A DNA stretch of 55,669 nt from Candidatus Bathyarchaeota archaeon (GTDB lineage Archaea > Thermoproteota > Bathyarchaeia > Bathyarchaeales > Bathycorpusculaceae). Made by a program: the position numbers and the translations under genes. A model generated the notes under the pieces. It was not told the origin of the DNA, did no database searches, and worked only from the letters and a program-made list of their open reading frames with translations. Each line of letters opens with the position of its first letter. Position 1 is the first letter of the stretch. The stretch spans positions 1 to 55,669 of the forward strand of contig JAAYYI010000045.1 of assembly GCA_012515445.1 (NCBI GenBank), in the 5' to 3' direction. This document shows, piece by piece, positions 17,528 to 24,824 of the stretch.

Positions 17528-18238
17528 TTAGATGGCGAAGCCTTCAGCGAAGATACGCCGAATAATCCCTAAGCCGTGACGAAGTTTAAGCTTCTTTTCA
17601 CCCATCCGACTACGATAGTCAATAGGAATCTCAACGATACGGTAGCCTCTGCGTTCAACCAAAGAATTCATCTCGGCTTCTACATCAAAGCCTTTGCTTT
17701 TCGGTCTCCAACCGTCTAGAGCTTCACTGCGTACCACACGTAAACCAGACAGGGGATCATCCAAATTTACGCCATTCATAATTAACTGTGCTAATGCAAG
17801 CAACCGGTTTCCCACATAGAATGGGTTAGTGAAGGTTTTTGAAGCGTTATATTTGCCTTTGAAGCGGTCTCCAATGACCATGCCGACTTTGGGGTTCTGC
17901 TCCAAAATTTCAACCATTTGTGGGACATACTCGGCTGGGTAAGTATAATCAGCATCGGTGAAGACGACGTAGGGCACTCTTGATCCGAGGTTCCGTAGAC
18001 CTTGGAACATAGCGTCTCCTTTGCCTTTGCCTTCCTGCAGCTGAACGTCGGCACCCATATTCTTAGCTATCTCTATTGTCCTATCAACGCTGTTACCGTC
18101 AACAACAACTAAGTAGGGATTCTTTAGGACGCGTTGCATCTCGTCTATTGTGGGTCCTATCCCTTCTTCTTCATTTAAGGTCGCGATAATCACAGATATA
18201 CTGGAGTTCAACTGTTCGATCATAAAAAATATCCTCAA
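17528..18238 (-). CDS. Dolichyl-phosphate hexose synthase-like glycosyltransferase 2
   Basis: This protein of 236 residues has the DPM1/ALG5/AglJ-like pattern: SVIIATLNEEEGIGPTIDEM, VVDGNSVDRT, FTDADYTYPAEYVPQM near residues 95-110, GDRFKG, LDDPLSGLRVVRS and FDVEAEMNSLVERRG, then EIPIDYRSR. No C-terminal membrane segment is present. Such enzymes load a sugar onto dolichyl phosphate on the cytoplasmic face, as in archaeal N-glycosylation. The predicted product would be the lipid-linked donor or first sugar for the glycan built by this locus. The first Met is at 18238; a second Met five codons on (MIEQLN) may be the true start. Confidence 0.88.
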   Translation of the reverse strand: MRIFFMIEQLNSSISVIIATLNEEEGIGPTIDEMQRVLKNPYLVVVDGNSVDRTIEIAKNMGADVQLQEGKGKGDAMFQGLRNLGSRVPYVVFTDADYTYPAEYVPQMVEILEQNPKVGMVIGDRFKGKYNASKTFTNPFYVGNRLLALAQLIMNGVNLDDPLSGLRVVRSEALDGWRPKSKGFDVEAEMNSLVERRGYRIVEIPIDYRSRMGEKKLKLRHGLGIIRRIFAEGFAI

Positions 18239-18353
18239 AAAACTTACAGGCGCTCAAGAGTAACTTTAGGAAAATAAAGCTCTTAAAGCCATAAGGATGA
18301 AACATCTTAAACAAAAAATAATTGTTCTAGAAAAACATGCAAATTATAGCTTA

Positions 18354-19472
18354 CTATGCAGCCGCCTTAACACTCTCTACCACGAAGGCTACATCTCTGT
18401 CGCTTAAGCCCACATGCATCGGCAGCGTAATCGTGCGAGCTAAAACCTCTTCAGCTACAGATAAACTGCTATATGTGCATGCACCAAGCTTTCTGTAGAT
18501 GCCCTGCATATGGCATGGAGGATAGAATATGTTACCTGTTTCTACTCCGAAGTCGTCGATGAGCCTCTTGGTAAATGCTGCTTTATCGAGTTTAGCATCT
18601 AGGATCAATGGGTACTTGTAGTAGCTGCTACGAGAACCTACAGGTGACTTAACCGTTGAAAAAGCGCCGGGTGAATCAAGCGCCGCATTGTACTGCTCTG
18701 CAATTTCGTTACGTCTAGCGATGAATTCGTCTAACCGCCGCAACTGGTAGATGCCGAGAATCGCTGAAAGCTCCGGAAGAACCATATGCCTGCCTAAATC
18801 AACAAAGTTTGTTTTGCCTACTCCTGAACCGTAAAAGCTGAACCTCTTAGCGAACTCGCGTAACTCAGCGTTGTTTGAAACTAACATTCCGCCTTCGCCT
18901 GTGGTGATGACCTTAGTTGGAGTAAAAGCGTATACCGCTGCGTCTCCGAAGCCACCGACCTTCTGGCCGTTGATGGTGGCTCCGATCGCATGCGTTGCAT
19001 CCTCTATTAGGAATAAACTGTTTTCTCTGCAGATTGTCTGAATACTTTTTATGTCTGGGTTTGGGAAACCCGAAATGTGGGTTACTATTACCCCCGCAGT
19101 TTGGGGTGTAATGTTCTGTTTGAGGCTCTCTGGATCCATGGAAAGCGACTCAGCGCGTATGTCTGCGAAGACTGGTTTAGCGCCAACTGCAGCTACGCTG
19201 TTTGGAACAGAAATGAAACTGTTAGTGCAGACGACAACCTCTCTGCTTTCTACGCCGAAGTAACGCATTGCAGACTCATATGCACTTGAATCCGAATCAA
19301 ATGCTACCGCCGCCTTAACATCCAAGTATTTAGCGACTAAATCCTCGAAGGCTTTAACGTTTTTTGCGAAACGAAACTGCCCATTGTCCAGAACCTCCGC
19401 AATATCTTGAAGTATACATTTTATGTCTTCTTGAGGAAACACGGGTTTAGAAGAACGTATCAGACTCGGCAT
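18354..19472 (-). CDS. DegT/DnrJ/EryC1/StrS sugar aminotransferase
   Basis: The protein has 372 residues and the fold-type I PLP pattern of sugar aminotransferases: AVAFDSDSSAYESAM near 54-68, VTHISGFPNPD, LIEDATHAIGA near residues 155-165, and the PLP lysine in AFTPTKVITTGEGGM. It transfers an amino group from glutamate to a keto nucleotide sugar. With the 3,4-ketoisomerase of this locus, a dTDP-3-keto sugar is a likely substrate. A second paralogue lies two genes upstream. The gene between them is a methyltransferase. Start ATG at 19472, 13 bases after that gene. Confidence 0.9.
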   Translation of the reverse strand: MPSLIRSSKPVFPQEDIKCILQDIAEVLDNGQFRFAKNVKAFEDLVAKYLDVKAAVAFDSDSSAYESAMRYFGVESREVVVCTNSFISVPNSVAAVGAKPVFADIRAESLSMDPESLKQNITPQTAGVIVTHISGFPNPDIKSIQTICRENSLFLIEDATHAIGATINGQKVGGFGDAAVYAFTPTKVITTGEGGMLVSNNAELREFAKRFSFYGSGVGKTNFVDLGRHMVLPELSAILGIYQLRRLDEFIARRNEIAEQYNAALDSPGAFSTVKSPVGSRSSYYKYPLILDAKLDKAAFTKRLIDDFGVETGNIFYPPCHMQGIYRKLGACTYSSLSVAEEVLARTITLPMHVGLSDRDVAFVVESVKAAA

Positions 19473-19485
19473 AGCTTGTTACCTT

Positions 19486-20109
19486 TTAAAAGTCGTATTT
19501 TACTGTAAAGAGGTGAAGTTTCTCGTCGAGAATCGCATGTAGAATCCGCCACATTTGCAGTCGGTAAAGCCTATGGAAGATGAATCCGAAGCGAATAGGC
19601 GGCAAACCTGTTTTGATCGGTTTCACATACAGATGATCGCGGTTCTTATGAACTGTCCAGTTATGAACTTTCTCGCCATAGAGCAACTCGTTCAACCAAG
19701 ATGGACTCTGGATGTAACCGTGCTTTGAAACACGCTTCAACTCCCTAACCAGCGTCCACGGATCATCTAAGTGCTCGATGAGGTAGTAGCTTGTTACGAA
19801 GTCGAATACTTGATTTTTAAAAGGTAACGCATAGCAGCTGCATAGCACAAACGGTTTGCCGCATGTGACAAGTTGCTTCATGCTTCGGTCAGGCACGGGT
19901 TCAACATTTAGGTCGCAGAGTACGTTTGCTTCGGGGAAGGGTTTCGCGCCACAGGCTATGTCTAAGCAGAGCATTTCCCCGCCTGCTTTTTCGTCTTTTA
20001 CTTGATAATATTTCTGTTTACCGAATTTAAATCGGTCAAACTCGAATATACGCACTGGAAAACGATCTATAGCTGAAACCAAATTAGGGGAGTCTATTTC
20101 TTTCCGCAT
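19486..20109 (-). CDS. Class I SAM-dependent methyltransferase
   Basis: This 207-residue protein has motif I in MLCLDIACGAKPFPEA (residues about 46-61), an acidic second strand (NVLCDLNVEP) and a motif IV-like VTSYYLIEHLDDPWTLV near residues 105-120. This is the compact Methyltransf_11-type core. It lies between two sugar aminotransferase genes with short gaps, so it probably methylates a sugar of the glycan or a nucleotide sugar (N- or O-methylation); that is an inference. The C-terminus is basic and aromatic without a membrane span. Confidence 0.8.
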   Translation of the reverse strand: MRKEIDSPNLVSAIDRFPVRIFEFDRFKFGKQKYYQVKDEKAGGEMLCLDIACGAKPFPEANVLCDLNVEPVPDRSMKQLVTCGKPFVLCSCYALPFKNQVFDFVTSYYLIEHLDDPWTLVRELKRVSKHGYIQSPSWLNELLYGEKVHNWTVHKNRDHLYVKPIKTGLPPIRFGFIFHRLYRLQMWRILHAILDEKLHLFTVKYDF

Positions 20110-20123
20110 AAAAATCCACGCAT

Positions 20124-21299
20124 TTATGGCGCAGAAGTAACCGCCTTTAAAGATGAAACCAGCGACTTGACAACATATTTTACGTTTTCGTCAGTTAGCG
20201 CAGCATGCATCGGCAAGCATAACACCTGCCTGAGTACCCGCTCTGCATTAACTAAATCGCCGTCTTTTGCCCTGTAATGCTCCAAGTAGTATGGATGCAA
20301 ATGGCAAGGCGGATAGTAAACATGACCGGTTTCCACCTCGAATTTGTCCTTCATTAATGCAGCTACCTTAAAGCGGTCAATTCCCTCTGCAAGCTTTAAT
20401 GGGTACTTGTAGTAGCTATGGCGGAAGTTCGGTGCAGCCTTAAAAAGAGTAACATCCGAAACGTCTGATAACATCTCTTCGTACTGCCTAGCTATGCGGT
20501 TGCGGTTATCTATGAATTCGTCGAGGTGTTCAAGCTGATTTTTCCCGACGATAGCAGATAACTCGCTCATTCGCCAGTTATGACCAAGCGTAACCATAGC
20601 CCGCTCGGAGTTTTGACCGCAGGTTCTGAGGCATTTCGCTTCTTCCGCGAGCTCATCGTTGTTAGTTATCACCATGCCGCCTTCGCAGGCAGTCATCACT
20701 TTAGTGGGGTAGAAAGAGAAGCAGCCGACGTCGCCGAAGGTTCCCGCTTTTTTGCCATCTAAGCTTGCACCATGCGCGTGGGCGCAGTCTTCAAGCAGAA
20801 AAATCCCCTTCTCGTTGCAGAACTCCTTTAGCTCCTGAATTTGTGAACAAACCAGCCCCGCAATATGTACCACTATGACGCCTTTGGTTCTCGGTGAAAC
20901 CTTCCGCTTGACATCTTCAACGTCAATGCCTAAAGTATCCGGATTCATATCTGCAAAGACAAGTTTTCCGCCGGCTAAAAGAACCGCGTTCGGATCTGAA
21001 ATGAATGTGTTTGTGGGAACAATGACTTCTGCGCCTTCAAGTCTATAGTAAGCTAAAGCAACATCTAGCGCTGATGAGCCTGAACTGACAGCAACCGCAT
21101 GTTTGATCTGGTTGTACTCCGCGAATTTCCCTTCGAATTCCTGAGCGTAGGGACCATCTGTTAATCTCCCGCTCCTCAACATAGTTTTAACGTCAGCAGC
21201 TATTGATTCTATGCTTTCGTCACTGAAAAATGGGTAAGAACCTAAAATCAAATTTTCAAGCTCCAAATTTTTTGTTACCAGGATTTTGGGCCAACGCAA
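20124..21299 (-). CDS. DegT/DnrJ/EryC1/StrS sugar aminotransferase
   Basis: The protein has 391 residues: AVAVSSGSSALDVALAYYRL near residues 73-92, VVHIAGLVCSQ, LLEDCAHAHGASLDGKKAG near 170-188, and the PLP lysine in SFYPTKVMTACEGGM. It is a paralogue of the enzyme encoded at 18354-19472, so the pathway may add two amino groups or make two amino sugars. The start at 21299 is TTG and overlaps the WbqC-like gene by 25 bases. A second TTG at 21266 (giving LELENLILGSYPFF) avoids the overlap and is at least as likely. Confidence 0.9.
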   Translation of the reverse strand: MRWPKILVTKNLELENLILGSYPFFSDESIESIAADVKTMLRSGRLTDGPYAQEFEGKFAEYNQIKHAVAVSSGSSALDVALAYYRLEGAEVIVPTNTFISDPNAVLLAGGKLVFADMNPDTLGIDVEDVKRKVSPRTKGVIVVHIAGLVCSQIQELKEFCNEKGIFLLEDCAHAHGASLDGKKAGTFGDVGCFSFYPTKVMTACEGGMVITNNDELAEEAKCLRTCGQNSERAMVTLGHNWRMSELSAIVGKNQLEHLDEFIDNRNRIARQYEEMLSDVSDVTLFKAAPNFRHSYYKYPLKLAEGIDRFKVAALMKDKFEVETGHVYYPPCHLHPYYLEHYRAKDGDLVNAERVLRQVLCLPMHAALTDENVKYVVKSLVSSLKAVTSAP

Positions 21300-21943
21300 A
21301 AGAGGTAATCCACTACAGAGAGGTTGGGGGCAAACATGCTTCTAGCCTGTGGGTAAACTGGGTGAACGAAGTCTTGGAAGACAAGCTTGATGCCTTGCTT
21401 CTCAAAGAGGTTCTGCTCAATGTATTCCTTGCAGCCGTTACCCGCCAACTGCACGTCAGCGCCGAGTTCTTTGCATTGGGCAATTATTAACTCGGTTTTT
21501 CGGCCACTTGCAGCGAGCGATGATGACATAACCAGGGGCTTTTTGATTAATAGGAAATCCATGATACCCTTTATGAGGTGCATGTTTAAATCAATAAGTA
21601 GTTCCCATTCGCGCTCGTAGGTTTCCTTAAAGAAGTCTGCGTAAATGTTCCAGTAGGGGGTTTTGCAGTAGCTATGCTTAAGTGTTAACCAGTGTTTGCG
21701 GCCCCAGCTTGGTTCGCCCTCGTTCGCTATGTGTACTTCGCTTATAAGAATAGATTTTTTCGCGTGTTCAATCGGTACAGTTAGCCATCTTATACCGTCA
21801 GCGGTTAAAATCCTGTTTCTGTTTGTGAAGCCCTGCCGCTCAAACTGCACATTATCCTCTATTATGAAGACATCTGACCTGCGGACCTTATCAAAGAAGC
21901 CCAACCAGGGCAAATAGTTGGGTTGATGACCAGCAACAATCAT
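21275..21943 (-). CDS. WbqC-like family protein
   Basis: The 222-residue protein begins IVAGHQPNYLPWLGFFDKV, the hallmark of the WbqC-like family, followed by FIIEDNVQFERQGFTNRN and RWLTVPIEHA. Family members occur in O-antigen and surface-glycan clusters, often next to DegT aminotransferases, and have been linked to attaching an amino acid or acyl group to amino sugars; the biochemistry is poorly known. Here it is sandwiched between a PIG-L deacetylase and a DegT aminotransferase with near-zero spacing, consistent with a role in decorating the amino sugar. Confidence 0.88.
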   Translation of the reverse strand: MIVAGHQPNYLPWLGFFDKVRRSDVFIIEDNVQFERQGFTNRNRILTADGIRWLTVPIEHAKKSILISEVHIANEGEPSWGRKHWLTLKHSYCKTPYWNIYADFFKETYEREWELLIDLNMHLIKGIMDFLLIKKPLVMSSSLAASGRKTELIIAQCKELGADVQLAGNGCKEYIEQNLFEKQGIKLVFQDFVHPVYPQARSMFAPNLSVVDYLFCVGPKSW

Positions 21944-21957
21944 TGATTGATCGCCAA

Positions 21958-22584
21958 TTACTGAGAGCTTCGTTCAACATAGCGCACAACTTCGAAAGCT
22001 TCCGCCGCTGGGAGACTAACCTGGCTTCCCCTGAAAGATGCCAAATTAACCATTGACTCGTAGGTGATGTAGCGTTTGGTTTTCTGCGAGAAGTGGCATT
22101 TGAGCGCTGTCCACTTGTCGCTAACGCAGTTTGTGATGTCTACGAAGTATGTTGGGGAAAACTGCGCTGTAACTCTGGGTGTTTCGAACGCTAGGACCTG
22201 CGGTGCGTTGCGGAAGGCTGACATTGAGATCCATCCGACTTGGCGGTGATCTTGGTGGATGTCGTTGACTGTGTGTGTGAGCACAGTTTCGGGTCTGTTT
22301 GCGACGTAAAATGCTTCTAAGAAGTCTATGGCTTGACGTGAGCACGAGATTTCGGTATCTGGAAAGTCTCCGAAGTAAACCTCTTTAACGCCTAACAGCG
22401 AGAGCGCTTCGACAGATTCCTTAGGGCGCACTTCGGGGTTACCTGTATGTTCGCCTTTGGACATGAAGACTGCTATTACCCTTTTTCCGAGTTTTGAAGC
22501 TGCACTGATTGTTCCTCCGCAGCCTAACTCGATGTCATCTGGGTGTGCACCGACCGCCAAGATAACGTTAGATTTGAGAACCAA
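21958..22584 (-). CDS. PIG-L family (LmbE-like) deacetylase
   Basis: This protein of 208 residues has the zinc site AVGAHPDDIELGCGGT near residues 11-26 and the third ligand in VNDIHQDHRQVG near 105-116. PIG-L/LmbE enzymes remove acetyl groups from N-acetylglucosamine attached to lipids or small molecules. In this cluster it may deacetylate a sugar before re-acylation by the neighbouring WbqC, GNAT or hexapeptide proteins. It is 14 bases upstream of the WbqC-like gene. It appears to be the first gene of the sugar-modification block; a 37-base gap separates it from a different type of operon. Confidence 0.88.
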   Translation of the reverse strand: MVLKSNVILAVGAHPDDIELGCGGTISAASKLGKRVIAVFMSKGEHTGNPEVRPKESVEALSLLGVKEVYFGDFPDTEISCSRQAIDFLEAFYVANRPETVLTHTVNDIHQDHRQVGWISMSAFRNAPQVLAFETPRVTAQFSPTYFVDITNCVSDKWTALKCHFSQKTKRYITYESMVNLASFRGSQVSLPAAEAFEVVRYVERSSQ

Positions 22585-22621
22585 AGGTTAACCTCCAAAA
22601 AATTCTGTATCCGCCATTAAG

Positions 22622-23218
22622 TTACGGGATCATTTTAAACCAGAGGCTCAAGTAGCGCTGGTGATACTGTAAAGAGTTAGTTGTGCTATTGTTAATATAA
22701 AGTTCGAAAACTAGATTGCCTAAGAAGCCGCCTTTTGCTTCGTCCCACATTATAGTTGTATTGCTTGCGTCTTGGGCAAACCCGTTTACTGTAACGGTTT
22801 CCATGTATAGTGTGTCTGTTTGGTTATCAGTGTGGTACTGGAATGATATTTCTAGCGGCACCTCTGATGTCGAGTTTTTCGCAGCCGCTATAGCTATGCT
22901 GGTTAAAGCTGATAAGTCGCTGCTGGTTTTGTTGAAGCTGTCAGGTGAAGACTGCGTTTGGTTGCGAAATTTTATTTCAACATTATAGTAAGCTGCTAAC
23001 TCTAGATGATTTGTTACGCCTAGGTATATCCTAAATGTTTGGTCTGAGGTAACGTTTGAAGGGTACGTTGTGTCATGGTTTGGGCCTAACATCCAGAACT
23101 CAGTTAAATTTTCACTCTGGGGATAAACTAGCAGTTGCTGAATCGAGGGAGATGCAACCAACAAAGCAAGCGATGCTGTGACGACTAGAATGATATTTCT
23201 ATATCTGCTTAACCCCAT
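22622..23218 (-). CDS. Membrane-anchored DUF1616-like extracellular domain
   Basis: The 198-residue protein has one N-terminal membrane segment (about 7-30, RNIILVVTASLALLVASPSI) and then an outward-facing beta-rich domain: LTEFWMLGPN near residues 38-47, YPSNVTSDQTFRIYLGVTNH, and several N-x-S/T sequons. The FTEF-x-LGP and YPSN patterns match the C-terminal part of archaeal DUF1616 proteins, but the usual four membrane segments of that family are missing. The function is unknown. Its start overlaps the upstream gene by 20 bases. Proteins of this type are often found beside glycan loci. Confidence 0.7.
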   Translation of the reverse strand: MGLSRYRNIILVVTASLALLVASPSIQQLLVYPQSENLTEFWMLGPNHDTTYPSNVTSDQTFRIYLGVTNHLELAAYYNVEIKFRNQTQSSPDSFNKTSSDLSALTSIAIAAAKNSTSEVPLEISFQYHTDNQTDTLYMETVTVNGFAQDASNTTIMWDEAKGGFLGNLVFELYINNSTTNSLQYHQRYLSLWFKMIP

Positions 23219-23672
23219 TGACGCTTCGCTCCTGCTTGCTTAAAACTGACCACGTTAAAACTCCAGAAACCAGAAGAGCTGCGGAAACCATCAGCGTTAG
23301 TGTTGTATAGAAAGATGACTGGTTTTTCTGGTCATCTGCTTTTTTCTGAAGTGCCGACGCTTCATTATTAAGGCCGCTTAGTTTGCTCATGCATTGATTT
23401 GCGTAATTGTTCGCTATGCTGTAGTTACCTGCAGAGTATGCTAACTGCGCTTTTGAAAGTAAACCAGCCGCTTCACTTAGCGTTGTCATTAAAGCGTCTA
23501 CGTTTGCTCCCGCTGATTGTGCTTGTGCAACTGCTTGGACACTGGTCGCAAACGTTTTTTGTGCTTGGTTGACAATTGATCCTGCAACTTGACCTTCTGT
23601 CAAGGGAAAAGCAGCTAACGCACATAAAACAAGGGCTAATAGAGCACAGATTGATATTTGGGTTCTGATCAA
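23199..23672 (-). CDS. Small secreted/membrane helical protein of unknown function
   Basis: The protein has 157 residues: a signal peptide (1-27, ISICALLALVLCALAAFPLT), an Ala/Gln-rich helical region (about 30-115) and a C-terminal membrane segment (about 122-145) with a short basic tail. The layout places a helical bundle outside the cell, held by one anchor. It resembles no family I can name. It overlaps the DUF1616-like gene, which also makes an extracellular anchored domain, so the two proteins may form a complex. The regulator gene lies 10 bases upstream. Confidence 0.65.
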   Translation of the reverse strand: MIRTQISICALLALVLCALAAFPLTEGQVAGSIVNQAQKTFATSVQAVAQAQSAGANVDALMTTLSEAAGLLSKAQLAYSAGNYSIANNYANQCMSKLSGLNNEASALQKKADDQKNQSSFYTTLTLMVSAALLVSGVLTWSVLSKQERSVNGVKQI

Positions 23673-23682
23673 GCGTATGCCT

Positions 23683-24021
23683 CTATTTTGCGTACTGCAA
23701 CTCCGAGGGCTTGGCTGGGCAGAGATTTTCTAGTACTTTTCTTTTCGTAGTAAAGTCGGTTAGGCGTTTTTCCATGCTTTTGCTGCATCTGGCGTATTCC
23801 TTGTAGGCATTAAGGTACTGGTGGCCTTTGCCGGTTAGCAAGTATATTTGGTTGGCATCTTGGAAGGTAATTAGGGCTGCATCAATGATTTCAGTTAGGT
23901 AGCGTTGTAGGACTTTATAGCTTAAGTTAGCTTGATACATTATCTGTGTCTTTTTTGCTTCTCTGCTGACGACGTTTAAGATATCCGCTATAATGTCCAG
24001 TCTATCTCTATAGTTAACCAA
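23683..24021 (-). CDS. Archaeal winged-helix regulator (HTH_45-like)
   Basis: This 112-residue protein matches the small archaeal winged-helix type: DIIADILNVVSREAKKTQIM, then YKVLQRYLTEIIDAALI as recognition region (residues about 30-50) and the wing YLLTGKGHQYLNAYKEY, followed by a short helix. It ends with the tail PAKPSELQYAK. It probably binds DNA as a dimer. It lies within a four-gene operon and may control it through the inverted repeat at 24506-24523; that link is an inference from position. Confidence 0.82.
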   Translation of the reverse strand: MVNYRDRLDIIADILNVVSREAKKTQIMYQANLSYKVLQRYLTEIIDAALITFQDANQIYLLTGKGHQYLNAYKEYARCSKSMEKRLTDFTTKRKVLENLCPAKPSELQYAK

Positions 24022-24049
24022 GTGAAAGTCTCCTCTAAAAAATCTGCGT

Positions 24050-24436
24050 TTACATATGCAGCCAGCCGCGGCCGCTCTTCCTCAGTTGGGTCTTTTCTTT
24101 TTTTTCTTTAACTGGAAGCTCATCTGCCGCATGTTTCTTTCTTGGTGACTGCTTTGTTATGTTATCTTTAACAAATTTGTTCCATCCGCCCACAGTTGGA
24201 TTGGGTTGTATGTACCGTTCAGCGTCTTGGACTTCGTGCTGCTTTAGGATTTCTTTAAAATTGAGCACTTTGAAATCCCGTGTTGCATGAATTATTGTGC
24301 CTTTGTCAATGAATAATGAACTGTAATCGTCAACTGCTATGCCTTCTGCTCTAACTTTGTCGTTTAAGCGTTCATTCCAGAGTTTTTTCCATTCAACCCG
24401 TAGTTCATCGACGAATGCATTCTGTTTTAGAACCAT
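24050..24436 (-). CDS. Small soluble protein of unknown function
   Basis: I do not recognise this 128-residue protein. The first 90 residues are mixed alpha/beta (FVDELRVEWKKLWNERL, then IDKGTIIHATRDFKVLNF). The last 35 residues are a charged, disordered Lys-rich tail that ends GRGWLHM. There is no signal or membrane span, so it should be cytoplasmic. It is the first gene of the operon with the winged-helix regulator and two extracellular proteins. A basic tail would suit nucleic-acid or ribosome contact, but nothing else supports this. Confidence 0.6.
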   Translation of the reverse strand: MVLKQNAFVDELRVEWKKLWNERLNDKVRAEGIAVDDYSSLFIDKGTIIHATRDFKVLNFKEILKQHEVQDAERYIQPNPTVGGWNKFVKDNITKQSPRKKHAADELPVKEKKEKTQLRKSGRGWLHM

Positions 24437-24824
24437 AGTTAAGACTTCCCTTCTTGAAAGAAGCGGATGAGAAAAACATTTTTTGCTTAAAATTTAAAAA
24501 CTAAATTGAGGATTAAGCCTCAATAAGTACTTGTCTTTTGCGCTTTATTTAAACCGTAAGGATGAATTGTTCTAGTTTTATCTACAATATGCGGTTCTTT
24601 TCTGTATTTTTTGCTTCCTAAACGAGGACTTTTATTACGGTCGCCATAGAACAATTACTCATTTTTTAACAGACCATTTCTTGCTTGAGAACCGCTTTAA
24701 ATTGCCTCTTCCTGTTAAATGTCATATCTGTTATGGCGATTTAAGCATTTGCTCGGCTGAGCGGTTGAGGTAGGTGCGTTTAACGTTTAAATTCCAGCGG
24801 CACTTATTGTTTTTTGTGAATTTT
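24437..24824. promoter_or_regulatory. Divergent promoter region with inverted repeats
   Basis: This gap holds promoters for two transcripts. For the minus-strand operon there is a TATA box (TTTAAATAAA) at 24544-24553 and a second AT-rich candidate near 24484-24497, with a perfect inverted repeat TTGAGG-ATTAAG-CCTCAA at 24506-24523 between them. For the plus-strand CBS gene, TTTAAAT at 24696-24702 predicts a start near 24725 and a leader of 50-100 bases. An 8-base inverted repeat, TCGCCATA at 24641-24648 and TATGGCGA at 24732-24739, brackets that TATA box. No gene is visible here. Confidence 0.55.

Noticed and set aside
18280-18335. Partial similarity between the 18280-18335 gap and 24544-24590 (TAAGGATGAA and ATTGTTCTAG)
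   Set aside because: The shared words are short, differently spaced and AT-rich; chance is likely.
24774-24824. GTG start 17 codons before the CBS protein's ATG
   Set aside because: The extension is outside the first CBS unit and has no ribosome binding site; it remains possible.
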